Of a stretch of DNA of 64,000 nt, positions 38,301-52,600 are shown one piece after another. Within the stretch, counting starts at the first letter, position 1, and every line of letters begins with the position of its first letter. The notes below the pieces were generated by a model. The model did not search any database. It was not told where the DNA came from and worked only from the letters and a program-made list of their open reading frames with translations. A program made the translations under genes and the position numbers. The stretch comes from Trichoplax adhaerens (Eukaryota; Placozoa; Uniplacotomia; Trichoplacea; Trichoplacidae), in NCBI RefSeq assembly GCF_000150275.1, contig NW_002060945.1, forward strand, positions 6,783,751 through 6,847,750, written 5' to 3'.

Positions 38301-41300
38301 AGGATATTTTTTAAAATCTCATTCCTATTTATTGTTTTATCTATCCTTATGAGCCTGTAACTATGGTATGTTATGGATTAATCAAAGCATAAATTAACTT
38401 AAATAAATTAATAAACTAATCTTAGGAGATACATCAATACTTCGATCCTATTCATTTGAACGATAGCACAAAAGTAACAATTGAATTTATCCATCGCTTT
38501 CTAATCCCGGACAGAAATCGGAAATAATAAAATAACTTTTAACTACAGTAGTAATAGTACAGATAATAAGAAGAAAGTACCGGTGCGGAATAAAAGTGAA
38601 TCAATATTAGTTCTCGTTAACATTTTTACAGTTAAGACGTTATCGAAATAAAATAATTTTAAAACTTACTATCAACTACGCACTACCAGCACAGACGCGT
38701 GTGCCTACATATACGTTATATGAATGGATCTAGAATATGTTTTAAAAAAAATTATTCTTCATCACTCCAACTAAATAAAGATTGACACTTCCATCAATCA
38801 ATTATTACAATAAAATGGATGACTGAAAAGAAATAAAGTATGTATCGCCGACCATTTTAAGTAATAACATCCATCTTCTACTGATTGTATAAGCACGTCA
38901 AAATAAAAATTAGTGTAGTAATTTCTGTGCAATAATAAATAGTAGAAAGTGAAAAATAAAACGCCTCCACTTTTCTCATGTTTTAGTTAATCCCACTATT
39001 ATCATTATCCTTGGAGGTTGTGCTATACTTACGTTGGCGGAAAAATAAAGTAAAATCTTTTGCCAGAAATATAAACAATTAATTTACGGCTCAATAAGCA
39101 TTATTCAAATAAGCACCAACTTATTTTAATTGAGAATTAAATGCATGTCAGTCATATCTCCGACTTGCCTTGATTGGCTATTTAATTCAATTTTTATTTA
39201 TCTACTAGGATAGATTTAAATCCTTCATAAATTAATAGAAAAAGATAAATATTAAACAGCTTACTGTACACTTAAAAGCCGAAAATAAAATACAAGTCTA
39301 TTTTACCTGTCCAACTGCCCTTTTTAGAGAAATGATCATTTAATGGACAATATAGATACTAATCACTAGTTAAAATTTTGTTACGGAAAAGCCAATAGCT
39401 GGTAGACGTTTATATCTTTAGCATTGCTATGGTAGGCTTATTTAGTTCATGCCGTGTAAGTAATTTAATGGATTATTGTCTTATTTTCGAAATTTGAATC
39501 TTATTAGCGAGTCTACCCCTACATCGTATTGTATTTCATCATGATATTTTGCTATTGGATCTCATAATTTGCAGGGATCATTTCATAGCACAATGGCTAT
39601 GCTGATTTAATATAGTATACTCTTCCACTATGCCGTCATTTTAAGTTATAACACATTAAGAAGTAAATAACTTATACAATAAAATGAAGATAGAAAAGAG
39701 ATATTACTCATTCTTATATTTAAGGTCAACATTCTCTTCTTTTTCAGCTGCCAATAGTGTTGAATTATTCAATGCATTAATAATACAAGAAGATGAGAAA
39801 AATAACCATTACTCATCTGCCTATTTACTCTAATAAATTCTTTACGTTGTTGTTAGGCACAACTGATTCGTATATACTTTATTGCCAACCAGTATTCATA
39901 TATTATATAGCGCTAAACTGTACATGTAAATCAAACATTTAGTTAGAGAGAGGCTATTTATAACGTTGTAATATATTAAACTGAAATAGTCATGTCTACG
40001 GAGAGAGAAAATAAATAAGAGATGGCATTGCTATACTAGAGTCAAAATACACTATACGTAAGAAATGATTAACCATTCTATAAACTGGATTGCATCCATC
40101 TGTTCATCATTCAACGTTGCTATGTAGTAACCTTTGATCTACATCAGAATAAATTCAAAATATCACCATAAGCTATATACCTATACAACTACAATGATAT
40201 AATTGTTATTTTCTTGTATAATTTATTCTAGAATACAAATTCTATTAAACAGCTTGGACCTAGTCTAAACAAAATTATACTATTGTACAGACAAGTGTAT
40301 CCTAAGATACACTATGGTGGATTACTGCAAAAGCACTAGAACGACGGCCACTGCATTCCATTACTGGTGCTTTATTACTCTCAACAGACAACGTTAACTA
40401 TGCAGGATTGATCAGCTGTCAGTAATCAAACTAGCATCAGTTCCGTAAAGTCCTTACACAACTCAACATTATCATAACGTAACGGAAACTTAGTATAAAA
40501 TAATTAATTCCACTCTCTACTGAAGGCTTAAAAGTAGTTAACCATTAAGATAGCAGTAAATTATGCTAATTACTATGATACATATTCATTTGTCTGGTGG
40601 GATATCAGTATGACGATTATTACATAAATATTTATCTTATTTTCAGCATGATGTAATACGTAGTAAATGACAACATCGATGTATCATTGGTGTTATTAAT
40701 CATGTGAAATAATAACTAGCAGCTGGCATAATTCAATTAATGTAACCAGATAGATGAAATCACGACAGAAAAATTGAACTAACATTATGGTGTAAAGGAA
40801 TGAGATAATAGAACAATTTACTAATCCAATAATGAATAGTTAACCGATGAGTAAAAATAATTGCTATGAAAATGAGTCGATATAACACGATTAATACATC
40901 AAATACACTTGACAGTAAGAATAGATCCAAGCATTTCAATTATAATTTCATATGCTCTATCGCTACTAAACTGTACATATAATCTTGATTTCTGAACGAG
41001 ATAGACGTCAGAAATTGTTTTTTTATTTATAATAAGAAAAGAGGGATGCTCCATCTAGTAGATAATGGGCGAGCAAACAACATTCAGAGGCGCCTAATAA
41101 CTAGTATGTAATGTAGAATAAAGACGGATTTGAGATTATGATTCTAATTTATTTCGTTTAGCCACCTTTGTATTACAAAATTCAATGCTGACTATTTCTA
41201 TCACTAGACGAAATATTTTCTATCTTCTCTTTATAGCTCTATCCATCACTTTATCGTTTACTAAACATCACGCATTATCGATATGAAAATTAGGCAACGA

Positions 41301-44300
41301 TCTTTTTCCAATTGAAATTTTAAGCTTGGTCAACTACTTGATGATTTAATCGGTAGGATGCCGCTATATTAAGTACAGGATATCAATGATGCAATCAATA
41401 TTTGCTAGCCGGCTAAAGTTAAGTACATTTACATCTTACTCATTTGATGACGCATAGGTAACTTAACCTTATTTATTACGTAAGTACTATTGGCTTGATT
41501 GTTATGGTTATTACTCTAAAGTTAGAAATGTAACTTTTTAGTAACACTATCAAGGTTATTGAGAACTCCAACTAGCCCGACAATAACAACTTAGAATGAA
41601 AGTAATCGATGATATTTATCTCTCCAACACGTCAAGATGATTATTTTAACGATTAAAATTCTTGTTGATTTTGGTCTGAATAATCAATTTAATATTTAAT
41701 TATTTGTCCAACTATTTTTAGATCAATTAATTATGTTATTAAATAAAAGAAGAACGCTAAAGGAACTGGAAAATCATCTGTTGCCTTTATTCAATAATAT
41801 TATCTTTATTTATCAATGTTATTAATGAAGTGATGAAGGAATGAAGAATATGCTACCATCCTTAGCTTAATACATCACCATAGTCCATTTTTGACGCTAA
41901 TTAATGCATGCTTATTCCCCTTTATTGATTTATCTACTAGCTCATTCCTCCGGAGTTATCCTAATTTTAAAAGAATTTGAGTTCTAATGGAAAAATCTAA
42001 AATGGATCATTTTTGGTCAATTTTAAATTTTATTTTTGCATAGTTACATTGCATGGCATGGTGATCATGATAGAGATTGATTTGATGTTTCTATTTTGGC
42101 ATATTTTTATTTTATGGCATTATAATCTAACGCTAATAACAAAAGATCAACGTCATGATGGTCAAGTATTAGTCAATAAGTGACTCGATATTATTAAATG
42201 AATGAAAAGTTTTAAAATTCACAGACAAACTGTGTAGAGACAAAGTCCAACAGATAATAAAATCATCTTTTATACAAATAGTTTGTGTCTGATGCAATCG
42301 TTGAACTAGACTAATTGACCTTGGTGTTCGTGATAGCATTATCATCAAGATGAGGAAGGAGAGAGAGAGTTAACGATCAGTCTGGAAAGCAGTTGAAATA
42401 ATAACAGACAATAATGGAAACCATCTAACTTGATGATGGACAAGTCAATTAAATAATAATAAATATTGAATATTATTGATAATTGTGTATTGGATGCATC
42501 AAAAGAGAGCTTACCGTTTTAATTTTGCCCCATTTCATTGATCCAATAATATTGTGGCATCTACTCTTTCAAATCAGACTGCCGATTAACTAACGCCTAC
42601 GATGGTTGGCAACGATGATGACGTTGGGAGAGTAATTGAATTAATCAGTTAATCAAATTGATTGTGATCGAGAATGGTCGAGACAATACTATCTACTGAT
42701 TACTCATTGCGTGATCGGTAGAACTAAAGTCCAATTTACATAGAGGTAATAAAAAAAATAATATTTTGATACTAGCATTGACTTCTTCTTCTTCATTAAA
42801 AAATATCTTTCCATAGTCGCCCATCTTGACAAATCATCTTGGTTATCATTGATCAATAAGCATATCCCCCATCCTACGTTGATTCTGTATCAATGAGTGG
42901 ATAATATCTTGTTCATTTTAGTAGGGATATTCAATACAGTCGAGTAAGCTTAATTTAAATTAAATTATCCCCTTATCGATTGAATGTAAGTAGATTATTT
43001 CAATACAAGAATACAATCCATTGACATCGCTCTATCTTGACCCCAAACTTTTAATCATTTTTGTTCAATGCGCTATCAGTAACGGAAGAGTGTATTAAAA
43101 ATATAAAGCAGTTGTAATATTAATGCAGGAAGTTAATAAGCTAATTTTCCGCTTGATTAAGCATGCTATTTAAACTGACGTCATGGTTGTTATGAGATAT
43201 AAAATATGGATTAATTTTACCTATTCAAGTAATCAAGAGTTATTTAATATTGCAAATTATCAAGTTGAATCCCCTTCATCGATTTTATCCCTTTAAAGTA
43301 AAAAAAAAGAAATAAAAATAAAATGACTCCTAACTCATGGCTAAAGAAAGCGTGGTTTCCTTATTCTATTAAATGGCTAATTAGCTATTTATAAAAATTG
43401 TAATATCCATTCTATTAGGATTTGAAAAGAGGAAAGAGTTTAATATTTAATGTTGACTCTGCTAGATACGATTACCGTTGTAATAACTATTCTGAAGTTG
43501 AACGCATATTCACTAACCTCTCCAACTTTTTTGAATAATATATTCAATTTTATTCTTATCTTACAATAAAACTCCATTTTACCTAAAAAACAATCAATTA
43601 TCTTGCATTGCTTCCATCAGTTAATATTGTGAGAAGGAAAAAAGTTTTCTCCTCTTTTTGTTTTGAATATTTTCAGTTATTATTTGTTTTGTCTAAGTTT
43701 GAAGAGCTAATAAATCAGCCCACGCTCCTCTTCATACTCTTGCTCTATGTACTATTGGATCTCATTGATTCAAGTAATGGAAAATCTCCTCCCTATACCA
43801 TTCTATAAATCGATCATCAATCCATTTGTTTGTATTTCTAATTTAAATGATATCGACATGTATTAAAGCACGAAAAGAGTTCTATTATTGTTTGGTAATA
43901 AAAATAAGGGGAAAAGCTTCTATCTAGTCGATTAAATTATTGAAAGGTGAAGAAAAAAAATGGTGCAAACAGTAGAAGATTTCTTTGGGTTACAATCCAT
44001 TACGACATATTCAAACTTAAGAATAAATTTATCATCACATATTCATTATTCATTTGATCATGAAGATTCTTGTCCTTCTTTATCATGTTGTTCACCAATA
44101 GATAGAGCAAGAATGGAAAAGATTAACAAGGTCCACTACGGGAGACACACTTAAAATATTGATCCAATGTCGTGATCAGCTTTGAAAAACAATTTGGACT
44201 TGCGTCTGCATGAAACTGATTCATACTATTATCCCATTCATTAACTGCATAATCGATAAGAATAGAAAACGCAATTTCTGATCCAATTGATTAATAGGGT

Positions 44301-47300
44301 TAGCTAATGCAGCTAATTGAACTCAATTAATTTATGAAAATAAAGAAAAAAATAGTCAAATTGAGCTACTACCTAGAGATTATGTTATTTTTAATACTTG
44401 GAGAATAATTGATGGTTGCTTTCTCAGTATCGAAATTGAATAATTGTAAAGAGTCTTTTCGATATAAATTAGAAAACAAAAATATCTAATTAAGTATCTT
44501 TCAAAGTCCAAAATCATCTTAATGAATTCTTGGGTTTCGATAGAAATCTAATTCAGCTTGATTAGGCGATGATCATTAATACAATCATTACATCATATAT
44601 TTATGACGTATTGCAAATAAAATAAACGATATCAATAGCTTATATTAAAAATTTAGCTGTAGATAGTAGCCTATATTATGGGTATCTATCTTTATTGAAG
44701 AATCAATCAACGTATGCTCTTCTTTTAACTCAATTATGTACTACGCAAACCGCAAAATTCCATTATTTTCTCATTGATTAAATGATGGAAAATACAATAA
44801 TAATAATGGGCATGAGAAAGAAATAATATTTCAGATTAACGAGACAGTCGATGGTAGGAAAAAGATGGAATGCCATGAATTCATTTTTTACACCAACCCA
44901 TTCTATTCCTTTTCTGTTTTTCTTAGCAAGATCAATAGATACGTATCAAGAAAAGAAATCAAGACAATCATGACGTGACTAAAATAATATTAAGCTATTT
45001 TTCTCGTTCACCCTCGTGGTGTATTCTCGACATTGCTCCTTTTTCCATATCTAGTCTAAATGAAATAAAAATGTATCGATCAGCTTAATTAAACGTCTGA
45101 TTTTTAGCATCCTCAGCCTACTACTAAAGATACTTCCGATCCATGCAATTACAGTAATCATTTCTTCTTCGTTGTCTATACAACGACCAGAACTCTTTGA
45201 ATGTTGATACTGTTAGTCATAATTTGAAGACATTGACTTAACAATAACAATTTGGTAATTTGCTGTCGCGTTGAGAACTTCTATTTATGCATTATAGCAT
45301 CCTAATTATCCTATCTCATCACCTATTGAGAGGGAAACAAATTACCCATTCTGAGAATTTTTTAAGCTTAGTTGAAGAAAATAGTGACCAAAATAGATCA
45401 GTCTATATTTATTTGAATACTGTCTCAAATATATAATGTTGATGTCGAGATTGAAAATCATCAGAGATATCCGAAGATTTATCGAAATTATAGGCAAACA
45501 ATAACGCTACCGTAGTTGGCGATCAATTAATATTGACCGACAAATGCAAACTATTCAAGGAATAAATCATCTGTCGTCTAGCTTGTGTTTGTTGATCATG
45601 CAATAAAATCATTGAATCATTAAGGTAAAGATTTTTAGTATCTTGACTATTGTCAGCATGATCGAAGTCAATGAAGATGCAAAAGTGATGATAACTGTTG
45701 CATATCCTTCTATGCATTTCTATCCATTGGTACAAGATCATTTTCATAAAAGGTACTTGTGCATGAACCGATATTATCATCGAAATGAGAATTGAACGAG
45801 AATAGTACAGCTTTGATCGATGCTATTGGAATCAAGCTATCATCATCCATCATGATTGATTGATATATTGATGTTACCTCGCTTAATTCATACTGTAGGT
45901 ATATCAAGGCTATGATATTAAATCAACAAATGATTAATCATTCAGATAAATTGAAATCAACATGGAAAAGTCTCTACTACGTCTGTACGTTGAATGGGAA
46001 AATATCGCGACCACCAAGGGTTCTTTTTGCACCCGATTTAAATATCAACGCTTAAATGTTTTCTTTCTCCCCATTGTGTCTGTAGTCTTTTTTTATTTTT
46101 GTCCATTTACTATAATTAGCATTCAAAAGTTAAAAAAGCACGATTGTATTGACTGTCAGTACAAGTTGAAAATATTCCCTTACTCAATGGCAGTATCCCG
46201 CTATCGACGGTATTTTCCTATGAAAATTATCCAATTCATTTTTGAATCATCGGAAATGAAGAAAAGAATTTATTTACTTTTACACTTGCACACCTTACTT
46301 TCTCTCGTCTACCGTGACCCTAATACGGAAACGATTACTATTAACTTAGTTGGAAATTCTACTGGTCAATTTCGATTATTTTTAGTTATCACCGTTCTTC
46401 CTTTTCTATATCCTAAAGTAGACAGGATATATGCAGAGAGAGAGACGACTAGATATCGATATCCCTCTTTCTCTTTATGTACTACTTTTAGAAAAAACAA
46501 TTCTACTCTCTATCAGAAGTGTTCTGTTCCGTGCTATTCTTCTGTCTATCAACGTGAACAATTCTCACCGATATGGAAGATGAAATCATTGATGCATGTC
46601 TCATGTAATCTTCCCTATTCTCCAACTCGTTAAGATAGTATTGAATTGATTGTGAAAGCGTGAACAATAAGGTGGAAGGAAGAAAGAGAGGAAAAATACT
46701 TCCAATAATGAATAGTCCAATTCCAGTTGGAGTGGAAAATGCATGTTTTTCCAATCACCTTGCATAAGCTAAGCAAATTGTTTAGCTGAAGAATGAAAAA
46801 AAAGCGATAGAAAATATTGATCAGACAGTGGCTGACGATCAAAGTAGAAATAAAAGTAATAGAAAGTAGAATAGAAATCAATGATAGGATAGACAATCAG
46901 TAAAACAAGATGGTGGAAGTGATAATAGAGGATCAAGGATACTTCGCCTCTGTTTTCAATTATACGGGATATAAGGAATAGTTGTTTTCTCGATAAGGAT
47001 AGGAGAAAGGCAGGCAAGGATCAAAATTATTCTTTATGTGAATCATTCAGTGAATACTGGATTTTAAACTACTTTTAAATGATTATTGTTATGGAATTTA
47101 AAAAATAAAATGGACTATTGCTGTTCCACGCTGCATAGTAGGGAAGTTTCAGTTACTGGATTTTGCACTCAATAAATTCACTTCATTCTATTTCCTACAT
47201 AAATGTCATCATAATCAAGTTATTATATCACTTGATGCGGATAAATATAAATATGGAAGTGGAATTGAGTCATTATTGGAGTTATTTTAATGAACTGGTG

Positions 47301-48366
47301 TGTACTCTTGATAATATTGAATGATTATACCACGCATAAGGAATGGAATGAAAAGAATAATTAGCCCTTTAATCTAGTCAATACATGATGTTTTAACATG
47401 ACGATAGAGTATTCAAATCAAGTTGAAAGCATAAAACGTTAGCGCTTGTTGCGTAGACCAGTGATCTATTTTGCCTTGTATTCCAATCATTAGGGTGGAG
47501 AACTAATTAGTCGGTTCAAAAATAGAACTCGTCGCTATCATCCAATAGGTGTAATTAATCCTGTGAAAAGAGACGATAACCCCCCACTGCTAGAATTGAA
47601 GATGATATCGCTTATTTGGTCGATTGATCGAATTAAAAGGAGTTCCAATAAGATTTTTCCCCCTTACCCCCCCCCCCTCTCTTGATGATTGATGACTAAT
47701 GATTGAATAAAAATGAATATTTTTATTTTGATATTCTTTCTGCTTTATTTTATCATCAACACTTTCCATACCGATCGTCGGTAGCTAATGATAATAATTT
47801 ATTTCCTCGACTTTAATGCATTGATAGCAAGAGAGAGAGAAAAAAAACTCTTTCTCTATGTCACGCACTCACGCACATCGAGATAGGACACAAACTCTCT
47901 TTCCTCCATCAACAGTGTCGGTGGATCCTTGTTTCCTACTTTGCATTAACTCCCACTCTCTCTCTCTCCTTCATTCTTTTTTTTTTTCTCCGTCATAACC
48001 CACTCAATGTGGATTTCAATAGTAATCCATTTCCAAGCACCATAGGAACTGTTTTAACGACTAACTTGTATTACCCACTGTTCAATGTGTTACAAAGTAT
48101 TTGCTGTTAATGGATGACAGATTTGTAATATTACTGTTGTTAGAATGTGAAGTCATGCTTGAATTTTTCCAGCCCCTCCATTGAATTACTAATAGAAATG
48201 AATGCCAACTATGAGTCAAATTGGTAATTACTCTAATGATTACATAAATAATTAGATAGCCCGCCAAACATACCGCTGAAGATCAGAGGGAAATTAACTC
48301 ATGTAAACAATCAATCAATATTGTTCATCAATATTAGGTCATACAATGTATTGTGGAAGGCCACAC
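32330..48366. other. ~16 kb gene-poor region between URB1 and follistatin
   Basis: No family member, RNA gene or mobile element is recognised. The sequence is very AT-rich with abundant ATCA, TGAT and GATC words. Up to about 45 kb the open frames are short (under 85 codons). From about 43 kb on, pyrimidine- or purine-rich strand asymmetry grows (CT-rich at 46.4-46.6 and 47.8-48.0 kb, a C9 run near 47.67 kb), which itself lengthens open frames. It may hold regulatory sequence for follistatin; that is inference from position only. Confidence 0.5.
45962..46633 (+). CDS. Unrecognised 223-codon open frame
   Basis: I do not recognise this frame. It runs from ATG to TAA for 223 residues without a stop, which is long for DNA this AT-rich. 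The predicted product is rich in Phe, Leu, Tyr, Ser and Arg with a hydrophobic stretch near residues 33-55 (FFLPIVSVVFFYFCPFTIIS), and has no repeat or domain I know. The sense strand is pyrimidine-rich, and because every stop codon needs A this lengthens open frames by chance. No splice signals or promoter were tied to it. Treat it as a candidate only. Confidence 0.2.
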   Translation: MEKSLLRLYVEWENIATTKGSFCTRFKYQRLNVFFLPIVSVVFFYFCPFTIISIQKLKKHDCIDCQYKLKIFPYSMAVSRYRRYFPMKIIQFIFESSEMKKRIYLLLHLHTLLSLVYRDPNTETITINLVGNSTGQFRLFLVITVLPFLYPKVDRIYAERETTRYRYPSFSLCTTFRKNNSTLYQKCSVPCYSSVYQREQFSPIWKMKSLMHVSCNLPYSPTR

Positions 48367-48375
48367 TATATAAAG
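48367..48375 (+). promoter_or_regulatory. Candidate TATA box upstream of follistatin
   Basis: TATATAAAG embedded in a locally G+C-richer stretch (GGCCACAC before, AAGCGAGCTGGCC after), unlike the AT-rich surroundings. It lies 1.3 kb 5' of the follistatin ATG, so an untranslated first exon or long leader would be needed; that link is inference. Confidence 0.4.
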
Positions 48376-49662
48376 AAGCGAGCTGGCCTTTCACGAATCA
48401 TAAATCAACTCGTCGTTGGCAAAGAGCTAAGAACTCGTAGAATTCAAACTTGACTCGTCTCATTAGTTACCTTTAGTCGAAAGAGCAAAGGAATTGATCT
48501 CCATTTTGCTTGTGATTCTCCTCAACCCCACCTGCTGTGTTGAAATTGTCATTTGGATCGTTCAAAATTCGATTCCTCCTACCTCATCTTGTCAAGTACC
48601 TATTGCAAGTCATTACTACTCCTGCCATTATCCTCCATTGCATTTTGGACCATTAACAAGAGGGGAAAAAAAAAAATTTTTTTTCTTGTTTTTTGACGGA
48701 CTCATTGAGACAAGCCTTCTGTATCTCTCCACTGCATTATCATTGCAATTCTTCCTTTCTTCTTCTGGTAAGTTAAGTAGTAATCTCACGTTCATCAATA
48801 AGGTGAATAATTTGGAGGAAAATTGTATACAATCAATAGTCATCAGTTCAAGTTGGTCATCAATTTATTGTCTACTCGCCATTGACCGATACAATATAGT
48901 CAATAAAAATGATCGATCAACAGTTTCCCATACTTTCTCAATCTATTGTGTTTTTCTTCTCCCTTCTTCTGTCGTTCATTGCAGTAAAGCTCCGTAGGCG
49001 CAGCGAGTTGTGCCTTACTATCATCATTTATTGGATAGGGCATGGCCAATTGGCCATGCTGGTTTTATTCATCAATTCAATCTTGATTAGACTCCTCCCA
49101 TGTCTAAAATCAGATTCTTTTTACGCTATCTTAGTCATTTTTTTTGTATTGATTCAAGATGCCAGCCTACTTGATTCGATGTTTTCTTATTATGATAATG
49201 ATCAAATCTTGTAATATACAACATGATAAACTTGTTTTATCTTGACTTATTATTAATGTCAATAAGTCGATTTGATCATCATCGTTCCGTTTCTTTCTGA
49301 CTCATTCATCTTTTCTTTTTCAAATTTACAATGAATGGGATACATCTATACCAACCTATATGTCTCTTTAACTTTTATAGTCAATAGATTACTCCATCTA
49401 TTCGTCTGCTTTCTAATAATGACATGTTTAAATAATAGACAAAATGATTTGAATTCTTGGAATAGAATACGCGTATTTTTAGACTACTGCTTCAAAAGTG
49501 CACAGGATATATGTATATATATACCCCATGCATAGTTGTTCTTTTCCTAGTCTACGTTTCCACGCCATTGCTATCCATTAGTCATTCATTGAACATTTTT
49601 AATGCTTGATTTTACAATCTAGATTTATAACTGATTGAATTATTAACAAGATACCAAGCAAC
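48376..49662. other. Probable 5' leader or upstream region of follistatin
   Basis: T/C-rich sequence with two overlapping open frames (48494-48997, 167 codons from a TTG; 48909-49214, 101 codons from ATG) of hydrophobic composition. Neither has recognised homology. There is an A10-T8 homopolymer pair at about 48666-48684. Confidence 0.35.
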
Positions 49663-52600
49663 ATGACGACCCAATTGAATTTATTCTTCGCAATGGTCAT
49701 CATCTCCACCATCATGACTTCAATCCAAGGTAAGGACCCTTTTCAAAAGGGATATTTATCGACATGATGACTTGTTCAAAATACAGCGTACTGTCCAACT
49801 TGATCGATTCTCAGTAGTCAAAGAGAAACGTATAGATTAATCGATTAAACTTGTTCCCCTTATTATTGCTATCATCATCTTTGGCGATCATCACCACAAT
49901 GCCATGATGAAATTAAAATGATATTTGCTAGAAATAGATGTCTACCTTCATTTCATGTAGTGCCAGCTAGATTAATTTACCGGATGATGTTACGCATTAA
50001 TTATGCTTACATTCATCTCCAGTAATATTCTATCATCTTTGACCATCACAACAAGCCATTTAAAGAGTATATATCATACTACAAATTATCATATAGCACA
50101 CTAGCAGTTGTGATGTTACAGTTATTAAATTACTAAAATGAATAATTGAATCAATGGTAGCGAAGGTGGGTGTGACAAGAAAAACGTGAAAGTATTCATA
50201 ACTCTCCATTTGAACAAATAAAACGCATTGATAATGTACTACTTTGCCCATCGTACTTGTTTAAGATAGAATATATAATTCCTTAGCACTAATTATCCAC
50301 ATCTAGTTGTACTATACATAATTGATGATGATGATGTTTAAAAGAAAAAAAATTTACATCACAAGTTCATGGTGTCAGCTAGCTTGTCTTAATCTAGTAC
50401 ATTATTTATAATATTTATAGGCTACAATATTTTATCGATAGCTAATTTATAATTATTATTAATAGCTAAAGAATTTTATTTTCTACTCTTCAATAGCTTG
50501 AAGTAATTCATTTTTTTCATCCATAGCTAATTTGCAATTATTATTCATAGCTAGAGAATTTATTTTCTACTTATTTAATACCGCGACTTGAAGTAACGTA
50601 GTTTATAATTCTTGCTGTAAATGACCTACATCACATTATTTCTAAACACTCGATAGTTGAATAACGATAATAATCATACTATCGGCTAAAACTATCGCTG
50701 TACTACATTAATAAGATAATTTAAAATAGGCAATATATTGTATTAACCAAATTGATCATCTTCTACAATAATAGCTGGATCATGTTGGGTGCAAGATGAT
50801 AATGGGCTATGCCGACAATTAATCACCAGTGGTAAAGCTGTCACACGTCAATCCTGTTGTAATGATGGCCGCCCAAATACTGGCTATAGAGAAGGAGACT
50901 TAGCATCGGAACAAAAGTGGGAAATATCGATTGGAATGCCACTCTCTGTCATATGTTCACCATGTTACCGTAAGTCCACATTCTCTATTGTACTTAATTA
51001 GGTCAAAATAGTGCATTCATAAATTAATTGCCTTACCTCATGATGGAAGTCATGGTGCACTTTAGTACTAGGTGATGATGACCGTAGAATAGGATAATTA
51101 TTATTATGCTTATTCCAATAGATGCAATAGCCTCTAGTGCATGCTTCTTCATTAGCTTTAAAGTAACGAGTTCATCCTATTCCAGTAATTGCAAAGAAAC
51201 TTCTCTTAACACGTGCATGACAATAATGACTCATCGACAAGTTCAGACAAGGACAATGAATTCAATAATTATTAGCAGAATTTTATTCAATGATGCAGTC
51301 AATTAGTTTTATTATTTTCTTAAATTACTCCGATTAAACAAGTATATCTAGTTGTAGTACATATATATGCAATACATTTAAAATACGATCGATCAGGCTT
51401 CAATATATCGTCTATTTGAATTCAAGAAGGAATATGATAAAACTCTCCTACATCTTTTTAATATCTCTATATCATGATTCGATGCATTAAAATGAATTTC
51501 TTTATTAATAGAAAATTGCTCCAAAGTCACATGCGAGACTGGACAACAATGTCAAATGATCAATGGAGCACCCAAATGTGTTTGTAAACCTGATTGCTCA
51601 GATATTAAATATCATGGACCTGTTTGTGCACATCATGAGCAAAAAGGGTTTGTAACTTATCCCAATATATGTGCTATGAGAAGAGATTCTTGCACCAATC
51701 GCCATGAAATAACAATTTTGTATCATGGAATTTGTTTAGGTAAGCTACAATCGTATTGAATTTTTCAACCTATTCATTGAATTGTTCTATGTAGGGAGAA
51801 ATGACACGAATTCATTTTGATCAATGTTTCATTCAGCTCTTATAAATTATTACTCATTATTTTTTGAATCGATTTTTTTCTCATAGATTCTTGCGAATTT
51901 ATCCGTTGCTCTCCCAATGAAATGTGTTATCCTAAGACAAGCTTTACGCCTAAAGCAATGTGTGTCTCCTGTAAAATCAATCCCAGATGTCCAAAAGATC
52001 ACTCTGCTAATGAGCATGTTTGTGGCACTGATGGTCGCACTTATGTTAACGAATGTGCATTGAGGAAAGTCATTTGCAGAAGAGGTGTAGAAGTTCAAGT
52101 TGCTTACAAAGGAAAATGCCACAGTAAGTATTTTATCCTAATAATATCATATGGCCAAATATTTACTTAACTACTTGTACAAAGGGGAAATTTTACCCTT
52201 CTACTAGTACTGGTACTGATAAATGAGTGGATATTAAAACTAATAATTTGTTTATGGACTATTATTATCTCTACGTCAAGCATCTAAGTTATAGTTTCAT
52301 CAAATTTGTTCACACAAAGTCTTATATGATGAATTTGTATCTTGATAGGATCGAATACATGCCAAAATATACAATGTAGTGATGGCAAAGTTTGTTTAAC
52401 CGATCCAAAGACCAATAGCCCCCGCTGCAGTACTTGTTCAAATCTTCCATGCAATGTCTCTCTCAATCATCCAATTTGTGGCAACAATGGTAAAACTTAT
52501 AAAAACTGGTGTATTATGCATCAGCATTCCTGCCAAACTAAAACATTCATTAAATCACAATATAACGGCTCTTGTAAAGGTAAATACCAATAGCTGAATC

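Noticed and set aside
34797-44154. Short frames at 34797-35048, 43608-43808 and 43960-44154
   Set aside because: 64-83 codons, no recognised domain, consistent with chance in 16 kb of AT-rich DNA.
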